DNA of 64,000 bases from Streptomyces sp. 35G-GA-8 (GTDB taxonomy: Bacteria; Actinomycetota; Actinomycetes; Streptomycetales; Streptomycetaceae): contig NZ_JAMHJQ010000015.1 of the NCBI RefSeq assembly GCF_023534745.1, positions 175,836-239,835 of the forward strand. The letters are read 5' to 3'. Both the position numbers and the translations under genes were made by a program. The notes under the pieces were generated by a model, which did no database searches, had not been told where the DNA came from, and worked only from the letters and a program-made list of their open reading frames with translations. Of this stretch, positions 33,429-43,700 are shown one piece after another; the first letter of the stretch is position 1, and each line of letters opens with the position of its first letter.

Positions 33429-34814
33429 GTGTCACCCGTAGGCCGACGCGACGCCGTGAGCCGTACCCCCACGCTGTCGGGCGTGGCAGATCTCCTCACC
33501 GGCGCGAGCGGTTCCGTATCCACGGAGACCCTTGATCTCGCGCGGCTCCAGTTCGCCCTCACCGCGGGCGGGCACTTCCTGTTCGTCACCCTGACGCTGG
33601 GCCTGGCGACGATCGTCGCGTGCGTCCAGACGCGGGCCGCGTGCGGCGGACGTCCGGTGCACGCGCGGATGGTGCGCTTCTGGGGCCAGTTGTACGTGAT
33701 CAACTACGCGGTCGGGATCGTCACCGGCATTGTGATGGAGTTCCAGTTCGGACTGAGCTGGAGCGGGCTGACCCATGGCGTGGGCAATATCCTCGGCGCC
33801 TCGCTCGCCGTCGAGACGATCGTCGCCTTCTTCGTGGAGTCCACCTTCCTCGGGCTGTGGATCTTCGGCTGGAACCGGTTCGGCAAGTGGGTCCATCTGG
33901 CGCTGATCTGGGTGGTCACGCTGACGGCCTATCTGTCGGCGTACTGGATCCTGGTCGCGAACGGCTTCCTCAACCACCCGGTGGGGCACCGGATGGAGGA
34001 CAGTCAGGCGGTCCTCGACGACATGGGCGCCCTGCTCACCAATCCGAGCGCGCTGCTCGCCTTCGGACACATCCTGGCCGGGTCGCTGCTGACCGCCGGC
34101 TTCTTCATGGCGGGCGTCAGCGCGTATCACCTCTTCCGGCGCACGCCGGAGTGGGAGTTCTTCGGGCGCGGCCTGCGGATCGGGGTGTTCGTCTCCCTTC
34201 CCGCGCTGGTGGTGACCGCGGGCTTCGGCGGTGTTCAACTGGTGTCGCTCGCCGAGTTGCAGCCCATGAAGTCGGCCGTCTTCCAGCAGAAGACGGCCGA
34301 GATCGCACAGCTCCAGACGGACTTGGTGGCGCGGTTCGGGCCTGGGGACTATGTGCCGTCGGAGGCGTGGACGCGCGGCGGCGCGCTGGTGATGCTGATC
34401 GCCTTCGCGCTGATGATGTACCTCTGCGTGGCCGGTGCGGTGCTCGGCTGCTTCCGGAAAGTGGTCTTCCGCTTCCGGCTCTGGCATCTGGTGCTGATGG
34501 CGTCCGTGCCGCTGCCCTATCTCGCGATGATCAGCGGCTGGGTCTTCCGGGAGGCGGGCCGGCAGCCCTGGGTGGTGTACGGGGTGCTGCGGACGCGGGA
34601 CGCGGTCTCGGAGCTGTCCCCCACCGCGATGCGCACCTCGCTGATCGCCTTCACCACGCTCTTCGTCCTGCTGGCCGCCGTCAACGCGTGGCTGCTCTGG
34701 CGCCATGCCCGGCTCGGTCCCGTGGAGTCAGGACTCGGCCATGACGAACGCGCCGTGGGTGACAACCGGGACGATCCCGGCCCGGCGGACACCCTGCCCG
34801 CCACGCGCTACTGA
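33429..34814 (+). CDS. cydA: Cytochrome bd-type quinol oxidase subunit I
   Basis: About 461 residues, nine predicted helices. N-terminal haem-ligand His in LARLQFALTAGGHFLFVTLTLG, quinol-loop region, and the invariant GRQPW in AGRQPWVVYGVLRTRDAVS. It oxidises quinol and reduces O2 at the membrane. The start is uncertain: GTG 33429 has GGGG eight bases upstream; GTG 33456 and 33483 are alternatives. The quinol loop is of the short type. It is followed ten bases later by a compact cydB. No cydDC-type ABC genes were found in the window, so this is probably a second, accessory bd oxidase. Confidence 0.92.
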   Translation: MSPVGRRDAVSRTPTLSGVADLLTGASGSVSTETLDLARLQFALTAGGHFLFVTLTLGLATIVACVQTRAACGGRPVHARMVRFWGQLYVINYAVGIVTGIVMEFQFGLSWSGLTHGVGNILGASLAVETIVAFFVESTFLGLWIFGWNRFGKWVHLALIWVVTLTAYLSAYWILVANGFLNHPVGHRMEDSQAVLDDMGALLTNPSALLAFGHILAGSLLTAGFFMAGVSAYHLFRRTPEWEFFGRGLRIGVFVSLPALVVTAGFGGVQLVSLAELQPMKSAVFQQKTAEIAQLQTDLVARFGPGDYVPSEAWTRGGALVMLIAFALMMYLCVAGAVLGCFRKVVFRFRLWHLVLMASVPLPYLAMISGWVFREAGRQPWVVYGVLRTRDAVSELSPTAMRTSLIAFTTLFVLLAAVNAWLLWRHARLGPVESGLGHDERAVGDNRDDPGPADTLPATRY

Positions 34815-34823
34815 GGAGCCTCT

Positions 34824-35606
34824 GTGGAGACCCTGGCCATCGTCCTGCTCGCCTTCTTCATCGCCGGCTACTTCGTCCTCGGCGGCGCGGACATCGGGAC
34901 CGGCATGTTGCTGCCGTATCTCGGCCGCGACGAGGCGGGACGACGACTCGTCATCGCGTCCTTCGCCCCCTTCTTCCTCGGCAACGAGGTTTGGCTGGTG
35001 GCCACCGCAGGAGTGCTCATCGGCTGTTTTCCCGAACTGGAGGGGGAGTTGCTGGGCGGCCAGTTCGTGGTGGTCGTACCGCTGCTCATCGGGTGGGTCG
35101 TACGGGACTCGGGCCTGTGGCTGCGGGGTCGCGCGCCCGGCGGCTCCTCCCTTTGGCGCGCGCTGTGCGACGGCGCGGTGGTATGCGGGAGCTGGGCCGT
35201 CGCGCTGTCCTGGGGCCGGCTGTTCACGGCGCTGTTCTCCGGAAGCCCCCAGGCGCCGGCGCCGGGCCCGGCGGCCGTACTCACCGCCCTCGCGGTGGCC
35301 GCGTGTTTCGCCGTACACGGGCTGGGCTTCGCCGCCGTACGGCTGACCGGGGCGCCCTACGAACGGGCCCGGCAGCTGATGGGCCGCACCCGTCCCGCGC
35401 AGTCCCTGGCGCTGACCGCCGTGCTGATGGCGGCGCTGCCCCTGCTCGCCGGGCGCCTTCTGCCGTTGTACGAGTCGGCCGCGGACGGGGCGACCCTCGC
35501 GCTGCTCGTGCCCGCGGTGCTGGTGATCACCCCACTGCTGGTCGCCGCGCAGGCGTGGCTGTGGTGGACCTTCCGGCACCGGGTGACCGGGCCGTCCTAT
35601 CTCTGA
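34824..35606 (+). CDS. cydB: Cytochrome bd-type oxidase subunit II, unusually short
   Basis: 260 residues, about seven membrane helices. METLAIVLLAFFIAGYFVLGGADIGTGMLLPYL and FFLGNEVWLVATAGVLIGCFPEL match the CydB N-terminal signature. The usual subunit has 330-380 residues, so about one helix pair is missing or shortened. GAGGAG precedes the GTG start. Convergent with the AI-2E family gene, only 25 bases apart and without an obvious terminator. Confidence 0.85.
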   Translation: METLAIVLLAFFIAGYFVLGGADIGTGMLLPYLGRDEAGRRLVIASFAPFFLGNEVWLVATAGVLIGCFPELEGELLGGQFVVVVPLLIGWVVRDSGLWLRGRAPGGSSLWRALCDGAVVCGSWAVALSWGRLFTALFSGSPQAPAPGPAAVLTALAVAACFAVHGLGFAAVRLTGAPYERARQLMGRTRPAQSLALTAVLMAALPLLAGRLLPLYESAADGATLALLVPAVLVITPLLVAAQAWLWWTFRHRVTGPSYL

Positions 35607-35631
35607 CCTCCCTCCGATGTCCTGATGTCGC

Positions 35632-37047
35632 CTACGGCTGCGGCGGCCGCCCGTCGTCCGCGCTCGTGCTGTCCGCGCGCGTTTCGGTACGGGTGTCCCC
35701 GCGGGTGTCCGTGTGCAGTACGCGGCGAATCTGGCGCAGCAGCGGCACTCCGTCGCGCGGCCTGCGGCCGTGCACGCGCGGGTCGTCCATCACGTCGTAC
35801 CGCTTCACGTACGCCCCGAGGAACGCCTGGAGCGTGGCGACCGCCGGAATCGCGATCAGCGCGCCCACCGCGCCCAGCAGCGCCGTACCCGCGATGACCG
35901 ACCCGAAGGCCACGGCCGGGTGGATGTCGACGGTCTTGGCCGTCAGCTTGGGCTGGAGCATGTAGTTCTCGAACTGCTGGTAGATCACCACGAACCCGAG
36001 CACCCAGACCGCGTACCAGGGGTCCACGGTGAAGGCGATCAGCATCGGAAGCGCGCCCGCCAGATAGGTGCCGATCGTCGGAATGAACTGGGAGACGAGC
36101 CCCACCCAGATCGCCAGCGCCGGTGCGTACGGCACACCCAGGATCTCCAGCAGGACGTAATGCGCGGCACCGGAGATGAGGGCCATCAACCCGCGTGAGT
36201 AGAGATAGCCGCCGGTCTTGACGACGGCGATCTCCCAGGCGCGCAGCACTTCGGCCTGCCGGGCCGGCGGGAGCACGGAGCAGAGCGCGCGCCGCAGCCG
36301 GGGCCCGTCGGCCGCGAAGTAGAACGAGAACAGGAAGATCGTCAGCAGCCGGAACAGCCCGCCCAGCACGGTGGTGGAGATGTCCAGGACGCCCGTCGCG
36401 CTGTTCTGCACATAGCGCTGGAGCCAGTCGGAGTGCAGCAGGCTGTCCTGGACGGCGACCCTGGACAGCTCCGTGTGGAAGGTGTCGTTGATCCAGTTGA
36501 TCACCGAGTCGAGGTACTGGGGGAAGGATTCGACCATTTCGATGATCTGGCTCGCCAGCATGGAGCCGAGCATCACCATGAAGCCGACACAGACGATCAT
36601 GACCACGAAGAAAACCAGGAAAGTGGCGAGTCCACGCCGCATCCCGCGGTCCGCCATCCGGCTCACGGCGGGCTCGACCGCCAGCGCCAGGAAGAACGCG
36701 ATCAGCATATTGATCAGCAGGCCGATGAGCTGGTGGAACGCCCAGCTGCCGAGCTGGAAGCAGGCTATGAGCGCCAGCGCGAGGACCATGGCGCGGGGCA
36801 GCCAGCGGGGCATCTGGCGCCGCCCGCCGTCACTGCCCGCAGAGGACCCCGGCGTGCCCGAAGGGCTCGTGGAAGAGCCCGTGGGAGCCGTCGATGGAGG
36901 AACCGCCGCAGGAGCTGTCGAAGACGCCTCGGGAGGCGTGCCCGGTGCGGGATCCGGCGGAGGGATCGGCGGTCGGAGGTCCGGTGCGGAGTTGTCGGTC
37001 GGTGCCACTGAGCAAGTGTCGCCTACCGCTGTGACAACCGGCCCCAT
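35632..37047 (-). CDS. AI-2E family transporter-like membrane protein
   Basis: 471 residues. A disordered Pro/Ser/Thr-rich leader of about 75 residues is followed by the permease-like (PerM/AI-2E) domain with about eight helices, including the conserved LYSRGLMALISGAAHYVLLEILGVPYAPALAIWVGL and FIPTIGTYLAGALP stretches. A cytoplasmic Asp/Arg-rich tail ends the protein. Substrate unknown; AI-2 transport should not be assumed for a Streptomyces. The start is uncertain between ATG 37047 and GTG 37008 because the leader is disordered and neither has a strong ribosome site. Confidence 0.87.
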   Translation of the reverse strand: MGPVVTAVGDTCSVAPTDNSAPDLRPPIPPPDPAPGTPPEASSTAPAAVPPSTAPTGSSTSPSGTPGSSAGSDGGRRQMPRWLPRAMVLALALIACFQLGSWAFHQLIGLLINMLIAFFLALAVEPAVSRMADRGMRRGLATFLVFFVVMIVCVGFMVMLGSMLASQIIEMVESFPQYLDSVINWINDTFHTELSRVAVQDSLLHSDWLQRYVQNSATGVLDISTTVLGGLFRLLTIFLFSFYFAADGPRLRRALCSVLPPARQAEVLRAWEIAVVKTGGYLYSRGLMALISGAAHYVLLEILGVPYAPALAIWVGLVSQFIPTIGTYLAGALPMLIAFTVDPWYAVWVLGFVVIYQQFENYMLQPKLTAKTVDIHPAVAFGSVIAGTALLGAVGALIAIPAVATLQAFLGAYVKRYDVMDDPRVHGRRPRDGVPLLRQIRRVLHTDTRGDTRTETRADSTSADDGRPPQP

Positions 37048-37088
37048 GGTCGGACGAAATCACATCGCCTCGGCATCACATCGCCCTC

Positions 37089-37153
37089 GCGGAGGCCATA
37101 CCTCCGCCCCTGACCCCCTGGGACCCCGACCCCCCGACCCCCCGACCCCCTGG
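37089..37153. repeat. Small hairpin and C-rich (GACCCCC)n tract
   Basis: GCGGAGG (37089-37095) pairs with CCTCCGC (37101-37107). Directly after it, GACCCCC-type units recur five times to 37153. It lies between the AI-2E family gene and the DUF3046 gene. Confidence 0.6.
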
Positions 37154-37173
37154 GCCGCTGTGGAGCCCGCGGG

Positions 37174-37368
37174 TCAGCGCTTCTCGGGTGGAATCCCCAT
37201 GGCGACGCAGACCCCGCGCCAGACGTCCTTGGCCTCCCAGCCCGCTTCCAGTGCCTCGTGGACCGTACGACCGCCCAGCTCCGCCATCACATGGTCGCGG
37301 GCGAAGGAGTCGGCGTAGGCCGCCCCGAAGTGGTCCGCCATGCGCTCCCAGAAAATCGTCAACCGCAT
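37174..37368 (-). CDS. DUF3046 family protein
   Basis: 64 residues: MRLTIFWERMADHFGAAYAD followed by VMAELGGRTVHEALEAG and WRGVCVAMGIPPEKR, the complete DUF3046 domain. In many actinobacteria this gene sits beside recX/recA; here it is about 8 kb away, with accessory genes inserted. Function unknown. A GGTGGC lies before ATG 37368. Confidence 0.88.
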   Translation of the reverse strand: MRLTIFWERMADHFGAAYADSFARDHVMAELGGRTVHEALEAGWEAKDVWRGVCVAMGIPPEKR

Positions 37369-37448
37369 GCCACCAGTATCCCGCCCCTGAGAGTGCAGCC
37401 CGGCCGGTCCCCCCATGCTCGGGCGCGGTTCCGCCCTACGGTCGGAAC

Positions 37449-38447
37449 ATGGCCGGCACCGCAGCATCCTCCGAGTCCTCAGGGTCTTCCGGATCCTCCC
37501 CGCCCTCCGTGTCCCTCTCGTCGCCCCTCTCGTCGCCCCTCTCCCGGGCCGAGCACTTCATCTGGCTCACGGCCCGGGTACTCGAACAGCGACGTTTCGC
37601 CTTTCACTTCCTGACCGGAAGCGCCGGTCGGGGCCGTGGCGCCGAGGCCGTCGAGGCGGCCCTCACCGCGTACCGCGAGGAGGACGGCGGGTACGGTCAC
37701 GGGCTCGAACCCGATCTGCGCGGCCCCCTGAGCCAGCCGCTGCACACGGCGCACGCGCTGCGCGTACTCGACTCCATCGGCCGCTGCGACGGGCTGCGGG
37801 TCGAGCGGATCTGCCGCTACCTCACGGCCGTCTCCACGGCCGAGGGCGCGCTGCCCGCCGTCCACCCGTCCCAGCGCGGCTATCCGTACGCGCCCCGCCT
37901 CCCCGTCGTCGACGATCCGTCCGGCGACCTGCTGGCGACGGGCCCGGTGGTCGGGCTGCTGCACCGCAACGAGGTCTGGCACGCCTGGCTCTTCCGCGCC
38001 ACCGACTTCTGCTGGGCGGCCGTCGAGCGGCTGGACGAGTCGCATCCGTACGAGATCGAAGCAGCGGTGGCCTTCCTGGACGGCGTGCCCGACCGGGCGC
38101 GGGCCGAGGCGGCGGCGGACCGCCTCGGCCGGCTCGTACGGGCGCGCGGGCTGGTGGTACTGGATCCGGCGCGGCGCACGGAGTACCCCGTACCACCGGC
38201 GTACGCGCCGGGTGAGCGCCACTACCCGTACGACTACGCGCGCGTGCCCGAGTCCCTGGCCCGCGCGTGGTTCACGGACGAGGAGATGGAGCGGTCGCTC
38301 GACCATCTGGCCGGTCTTCAGCGGGAGGACGGCGGCTGGCCGATCGCCCGGCGCGCATGGGCACCGGGTACGGCGCTGGAGACACGGCCGATCGTGACCA
38401 TCGAGGCCCTGCGGACACTGCGTGCCCACGGCCGTGCCATCAGTTGA
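37449..38447 (+). CDS. Protein with prenyltransferase/squalene-cyclase-like toroid fold, function unknown
   Basis: 332 residues. A Ser-rich leader of about 32 residues is followed by helical pairs with QW-like elements (LTAYREEDGGYGHGLEPD, LAGLQREDGGWPIARRAW), which suggest an alpha/alpha toroid as in terpene cyclases and prenyltransferases. The DxDD cyclase motif is not seen, so catalysis is unproven. GTCGGAAC precedes ATG 37449. Divergent from DUF3046 and convergent with azlD. Confidence 0.7.
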   Translation: MAGTAASSESSGSSGSSPPSVSLSSPLSSPLSRAEHFIWLTARVLEQRRFAFHFLTGSAGRGRGAEAVEAALTAYREEDGGYGHGLEPDLRGPLSQPLHTAHALRVLDSIGRCDGLRVERICRYLTAVSTAEGALPAVHPSQRGYPYAPRLPVVDDPSGDLLATGPVVGLLHRNEVWHAWLFRATDFCWAAVERLDESHPYEIEAAVAFLDGVPDRARAEAAADRLGRLVRARGLVVLDPARRTEYPVPPAYAPGERHYPYDYARVPESLARAWFTDEEMERSLDHLAGLQREDGGWPIARRAWAPGTALETRPIVTIEALRTLRAHGRAIS

Positions 38448-38513
38448 GGCCGTCAAGTCCTGACGGGACCGGACCCGGCGGGACCCGACGAGCTGTCACC
38501 GCCGGGCCCTCGT

Positions 38514-38822
38514 TCAGCCGCCGAGTGCCCTCACTCCTGCCGTGACGACCACAGCCGCCGCCACGACCACCAGGAACGGGGCGCGCAGCACCAACGCGAG
38601 AGCCGCCGCGGCGAGCCCCGCGCCCCGGGCGTCCAGCACGAGTGCGCCGTTCGCGCTGAAGGTCTGCTGAGCGGTCAGCGCGGCGAGCAGGGCCACGGGC
38701 AACAGGGCGGACAGCCGCTGGACGAGGGGGCGCTCCAGCGCGCCCGCGGGCACGAGCAGGCCCAGGAGTTTGACGAGGTAGCAGCCGACGGCGGTCGCGC
38801 CGATCGCGATCCAGATGTTCAA
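38514..38822 (-). CDS. azlD: AzlD-type branched-chain amino acid exporter subunit
   Basis: 102 residues, three to four membrane helices, AzlD domain. It starts at TTG 38822, overlapping the azlC stop as TTGA, with GGAAGG upstream; no ATG or GTG fits. With AzlC it forms an exporter for branched-chain amino acids or related compounds. Confidence 0.82.
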   Translation of the reverse strand: MNIWIAIGATAVGCYLVKLLGLLVPAGALERPLVQRLSALLPVALLAALTAQQTFSANGALVLDARGAGLAAAALALVLRAPFLVVVAAAVVVTAGVRALGG

Positions 38823-39652
38823 CGGTCCGTTCCCTTCCGACGGGCGCCGAGCCCGCGGCCTTCGAGCCACAGGACGGCGGGTGCGGCCAGCGCCGCGACA
38901 AGCACCGGGACACCGGCGGGCAGCACGGGCAGGAAACCGAGCCCCAGGACCACGGCGATGCCCGCGACCGCCCGCTCGGTGGCCGTACGGAGCATCGGTG
39001 CGAGCAGGGCGAGGAAGACGGCGGGTCCCGCCGCGTCGAGTCCCCAGGCGTCGGTGTCGCCAAGGGCTTCGGCGCCCAGTGCCCCGGCCAGGGTGGTCAG
39101 GTTCCACAGGACGTAGAGCGTGAGTCCGGTGACGCCGAAGCCGATGCGGGCGCTGCGCCGGGTGGGCTGGGCGAGTGCGACGGCGGTGGTCTCGTCGATC
39201 ACCCACTGGGCGGCGAACGGGCGTACGGGCCCCGGCAGCCGCAGCAGCTGGGACAGCCTGAGCCCGTAGAAGGCGTTGCGCACGCCGAGGAAGAACGCGC
39301 CCGCGGCGGCGGTGAGCGGATTGCCGCCCGCCGCGAGCGCGCCGACCAGCGCGAACTGCGAGGCGCCGGTGAAGACCAACAGGCTGAGCGCGCAGGTCTG
39401 GAGGAGGGTGAGCCCCGCGCCCGCCGAGGTGACGCCGAAGGCGAACCCGGAGAGCCCGACGGCGATGCCGACGCCCAGGGCGTCACGTACGACGGCCGAG
39501 TCGGACTTGGGCTCAGGATCGGGCTCGGACTCGTGCTCGGGCTCGTGCTCGTGGATGGAAGCGGGTGCGGGAGCGGAGTCGGGCTCCGGGGCGCTCCGGG
39601 CGGGACCGTGCGCGGGTATGTCCGCGGACGCGGACGCTGTCTGTTCTGCCAC
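38819..39652 (-). CDS. azlC: AzlC-type branched-chain amino acid exporter subunit
   Basis: 277 residues from GTG 39652. A hydrophilic His/Glu/Ser/Pro-rich leader of about 55 residues (HEHEPEHESEPDPEPKSDS) is followed by the AzlC core with GFAFGVTSAGAGL and NAFYGLRLSQLL and about seven helices. The acidic leader is unusual for the family. The open frame extends to 39814 but would overlap the AraC gene. Translationally coupled to azlD and preceded on the same strand by an AraC regulator, its likely controller. Confidence 0.87.
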   Translation of the reverse strand: MAEQTASASADIPAHGPARSAPEPDSAPAPASIHEHEPEHESEPDPEPKSDSAVVRDALGVGIAVGLSGFAFGVTSAGAGLTLLQTCALSLLVFTGASQFALVGALAAGGNPLTAAAGAFFLGVRNAFYGLRLSQLLRLPGPVRPFAAQWVIDETTAVALAQPTRRSARIGFGVTGLTLYVLWNLTTLAGALGAEALGDTDAWGLDAAGPAVFLALLAPMLRTATERAVAGIAVVLGLGFLPVLPAGVPVLVAALAAPAVLWLEGRGLGARRKGTDR

Positions 39653-39767
39653 GTCAGGGACGTTACGCGGGGTGCCAGGGCCGGGTCTTGTACGTTCTTG
39701 CGCCCCCAGGCCCCCCGGGCCCCCTGAGCCCCGCGCCCCCGCCCCCGCGCCCCGCGATGAGGCGGGT

Positions 39768-40607
39768 TCAGCCCTCGGACGCTGCCGCTGCCGTCCGCTC
39801 CTTACGGTAGGCACCGGGCGGCACCCCGACGATCCGGGCGAAATGACGGTTCAGATGCGGCTGATCGGTGAACCCGACGGCCACGGCCGCCTCGGCCGGT
39901 GCCGTCCCGCCGTCCAGCAGCCGCCTGGCCCGGCGCACCCGCGCGTCCGTGAGCCAGGTGTGCGGCGGCAGCCCGTAGGCGCTCCTGAAGGCCCGCAGCA
40001 GCGCGAAGGGGCTGGTGCCGAGCTCCGCCGCGAGCCGATCCAGCGAGGGCGGGTCCGCCATCCGCTCCTCCAGCACGGCACGCGCGCGTGCCGCGATCCG
40101 CGCCCCGGCGCCCCTCACCTGGCGCTGCCGGAGCGGCCCGCCGTTCAGCCGCAGCAGCCGGGTCACCGCGACCCTCAGCAGCGTGTCGGCGGCGAGCGCG
40201 TTGCCCTCGTCGGCGGCGCGCAGCACCTGGTGTACGAGGTGCGTGGTGTACGGATCGTCCACCACGGGGGCGACGAAGCCGGGCGTACCGCGGATCGTGG
40301 TGGTCTCCGCCGCGATGGCGGCGATGACGTCGACGGCCGGGTAGACGGCACCGTACCGCCAGCCCTCGGGCCCCTGGGCATGGCCGGTGTGCGGGGTCTC
40401 GGGGTTGATCAGCGCGAGCGAGCCTGCACCGGCGTACTGATCGCCGCCGCCGTGGTGGAAGACGTCGACACCGTCCGTGATCGCGGCGATGACGAAGGTC
40501 TCGTGGGTGTGCCGCACAAACGTCTTGTCTATGTAGCGCGCACGCAGCAGATCGACGCCCGGCAGCCCGGAATAGCGCCAGTGCCGTGCCTGCTCCCGCG
40601 GTGCCAT
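39768..40607 (-). CDS. AraC-family transcriptional regulator
   Basis: 279 residues. N-terminal cupin-like sensing domain (FVRHTHETFVIAAITDG, GSLALINPETPHTGHA), then a C-terminal double helix-turn-helix (LDRLAAELGTSPFALLRAFRSAYG and AAVAVGFTDQPHLNRHFARIVGVPPGAYR). Regulators of this subtype commonly sit beside azlCD exporters, as here. The start was set at ATG 40607; the open frame runs on to 41165 inside the lhr gene on the opposite strand and is spurious. Confidence 0.92.
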   Translation of the reverse strand: MAPREQARHWRYSGLPGVDLLRARYIDKTFVRHTHETFVIAAITDGVDVFHHGGGDQYAGAGSLALINPETPHTGHAQGPEGWRYGAVYPAVDVIAAIAAETTTIRGTPGFVAPVVDDPYTTHLVHQVLRAADEGNALAADTLLRVAVTRLLRLNGGPLRQRQVRGAGARIAARARAVLEERMADPPSLDRLAAELGTSPFALLRAFRSAYGLPPHTWLTDARVRRARRLLDGGTAPAEAAVAVGFTDQPHLNRHFARIVGVPPGAYRKERTAAAASEG

Positions 40608-40707
40608 GGAACCATTCTGCGCCGCCGGTCCCCGGTCCGCGCCGCCGGTGCCCGGACGTTTGCCCAGGTCCGGGCGATTGTCAGTGGCGGGGTGCACGAT
40701 GGGGGGC

Positions 40708-43700
40708 ATGGCACGCTCCGCGCTCGACTCCTTCTCCCCCGCGACCCGCGGCTGGTTCACGGGGGCTTTCTCCGCGCCCACCGCGGCGCAGGAGGGAGCC
40801 TGGCGTGCCATCCAGGAGGGCTCTGACGTGCTGGTCGTGGCCCCGACCGGCTCGGGCAAGACGCTCGCCGCCTTCCTCGCCGCCCTTGACCAGCTGGCTT
40901 CGCAGCCGCCGCCCGCCGAGGCCAGAAAGCGCTGCCGGGTGCTGTACGTGTCGCCGCTCAAGGCACTGGCCGTCGACGTCGAGCGCAATCTGCGCAGTCC
41001 GCTCACCGGAATCCGACAGGAGTCCGTGCGGCGCGGGCTGCCCGAGCCGGAGGTCCGCGTCGGTATCCGCTCCGGTGACACCCCGGCCGCCGAGCGCCGC
41101 TCGATCGCCACGAAGCCGCCGGACATCCTGATCACCACCCCCGAGTCGCTGTTCCTGATGCTCACGTCCTCGGCGCGGGACGCGCTCGCCGGGATCGAGA
41201 CGGTGATCCTGGACGAGGTGCACGCCGTCGCGGGGACGAAGCGGGGCGCTCATCTCGCCCTGTCCCTGGAGCGGCTCGACGAGCTGCTGCCGCGGCCGGC
41301 CCGCCGGATCGGTCTGTCGGCGACGGTGCGTCCGGTGGAGGAGGTCGCGCGCTATCTCTCGCCGCAGCGCAGAGTGGAGATCGTCCAGCCGCGCTCCGGC
41401 AAGGAGTTCGACCTCTCCGTGGTCGTGCCGGTCGAGGATCTGGGCGAGCTGGGCGGCTCCCCCGCCGCGGAGACGGACGGCGCGGACAAGCCGTCGATCT
41501 GGCCGCATGTGGAGGAGCGGATCGCCGATCTCGTCCAGGCGCACCACTCCACGATCGTCTTCGCCAACTCCCGGCGGCTGGCGGAGCGGTTGTGCAACCG
41601 GCTGAACGAGATCGCGTACGAGCGGGCCATGGGCTCGGTCCCTGACGCGTCCGGGACCGCCCCGGCGATGTCCGAGGACCACTCCCCGGCGCAGCTGATG
41701 GGCCAGTCGGGCGCGGCCAGGGGCGCGCCGGCCCTGCTGGCCCGCGCGCACCACGGCTCGGTGTCCAAGGAGCAGCGTGCCCAGGTCGAGGAGGACCTCA
41801 AGGCGGGCCGGCTGCCCGCCGTCGTGGCCACGTCCAGTCTGGAGCTGGGCATCGACATGGGCGCGGTGGATCTGGTGATCCAGGTCGAGTCGCCGCCCTC
41901 GGTCGCCTCAGGTCTCCAGCGGGTCGGCCGCGCGGGACACCAGGTGGGTGCGGTCTCCACGGGCGTCGTCTTTCCCAAGTACCGCGGCGATCTCGTCCAG
42001 GCGGCCGTGGTCACCGAGCGGATGCGCACGGGCGCCATCGAGGCCCTGCGCATCCCCGCGAATCCCCTCGATGTGCTGGCCCAGCAGCTGGTCGCCATGG
42101 TCGCGCTGGACACCAGACAGGCCGACGATCTGCTCGCCCTGGCCCGCCGCGCCGCGCCGTTCGCTTCGCTGCCCGAGTCGGCCTTCACGGGCGTGCTGGA
42201 CATGCTCGCCGGGCGCTATCCCTCCGACGCCTTCGCGGAGCTGCGTCCGCGCGTGGTGTGGGACCGCGTGGCCGGTACGGTCACCGGCCGTCCGGGCGCG
42301 CAGCGGCTCGCCGTCACCTCCGGTGGCACGATCCCCGACCGGGGGCTCTTCGGCGTCTTCCTCGCCGGAGCCGATCCGAAGAAGGGCGGCGGCAGGGTCG
42401 GAGAGCTGGACGAGGAGATGGTGTACGAGTCCCGGGTGGGCGATGTCTTCACCCTGGGCACGACCTCCTGGCGGATCGAGGACATCACGCGTGACCGGGT
42501 CCTGGTCACCCCGGCCCCCGGCACCCCGGGTCGGCTGCCGTTCTGGAAGGGCGACCAGCTGGGGCGGCCGTTGGAGCTGGGCCGCGCGGTGGGCGCGTTT
42601 CTGCGCGAGGTGGGTGCCCTCTCCGAGGAGGACGCCAAACTGCGGCTGCTGACGGCGGGCCTCGATGCCTGGGCCGCGGGCAATGTGCTGTCGTATCTGG
42701 ACGAGCAGCGCCGCGCCTGCGGTCATGTCCCCGACGACCGGACGATCCTCGTCGAGCGGTTCCGCGACGAGCTGGGCGACTGGCGTGTGGTGATCCACTC
42801 CCCGTTCGGCGCCCAGGTGCACGCGCCGTGGGCGCTGGCCCTCGGCGCCCGGCTCGCCGAGCGGTACGGCATGGACGCGCAGGTCATGCACGCCGACGAC
42901 GGAATCGTGCTGCGGCTCCCCGACGCCGATCTGATGGGCCTGGACCTCCTCGACGAGGAGCCGGACCGGCTCAGCACGGCGTTCGACAGCGAACAGGCGC
43001 CCATCGGAGCCGCGGATGTCGCCTTCGACGGCGGCGATATCCGCGGGATCGTCACCGACCAGGTGGGCGGCTCCGCGCTGTTCGCCTCCCGGTTCCGGGA
43101 GTGCGCCGCACGGGCGCTGCTGCTCCCCCGCCGGAGCCCGGGCAAACGCACCCCGCTGTGGCAGCAGCGCCAGCGCGCCTCCCAACTCCTCCAGGTGGCG
43201 AGCGAGTTCGGCTCCTTCCCGATCGTGCTGGAGGCGGTCCGGGAGTGCCTTCAGGATGTCTTCGACGTCCCCGGTCTCACGGAACTCATGGGCGACATCG
43301 AGTCCCGGCGGGTCCGGCTGATCGAGGTCACCACCCCCGAGCCCTCGCCCTTCGCCCGGTCGCTGCTCTTCGGTTATGTCGCACAGTTCCTGTACGAGGG
43401 CGACTCCCCCCTCGCGGAGCGGCGGGCCGCCGCGCTGTCCCTGGACTCCCGGCTGCTGGCCGAGCTGCTGGGCCAGGCCGAGCTGCGTGAGCTGCTCGAC
43501 CCGGAAGTCCTCACCGAGCTGGAACGGGAGCTCCAGTGGCTCACCGAGGACCGCCGCGTCAAGGACCTGGAAGGGGTCGCCGATCTGCTGCGGGTCCTCG
43601 GCCCGCTCACCGACGCGGAGTTGGCCGAGCGCGGCGCGCGGCCCTCCTGGGCGGAGGATCTCGCCGCCGCCCGCCGCGCCATCAGGGTGCGGATCGGCGG

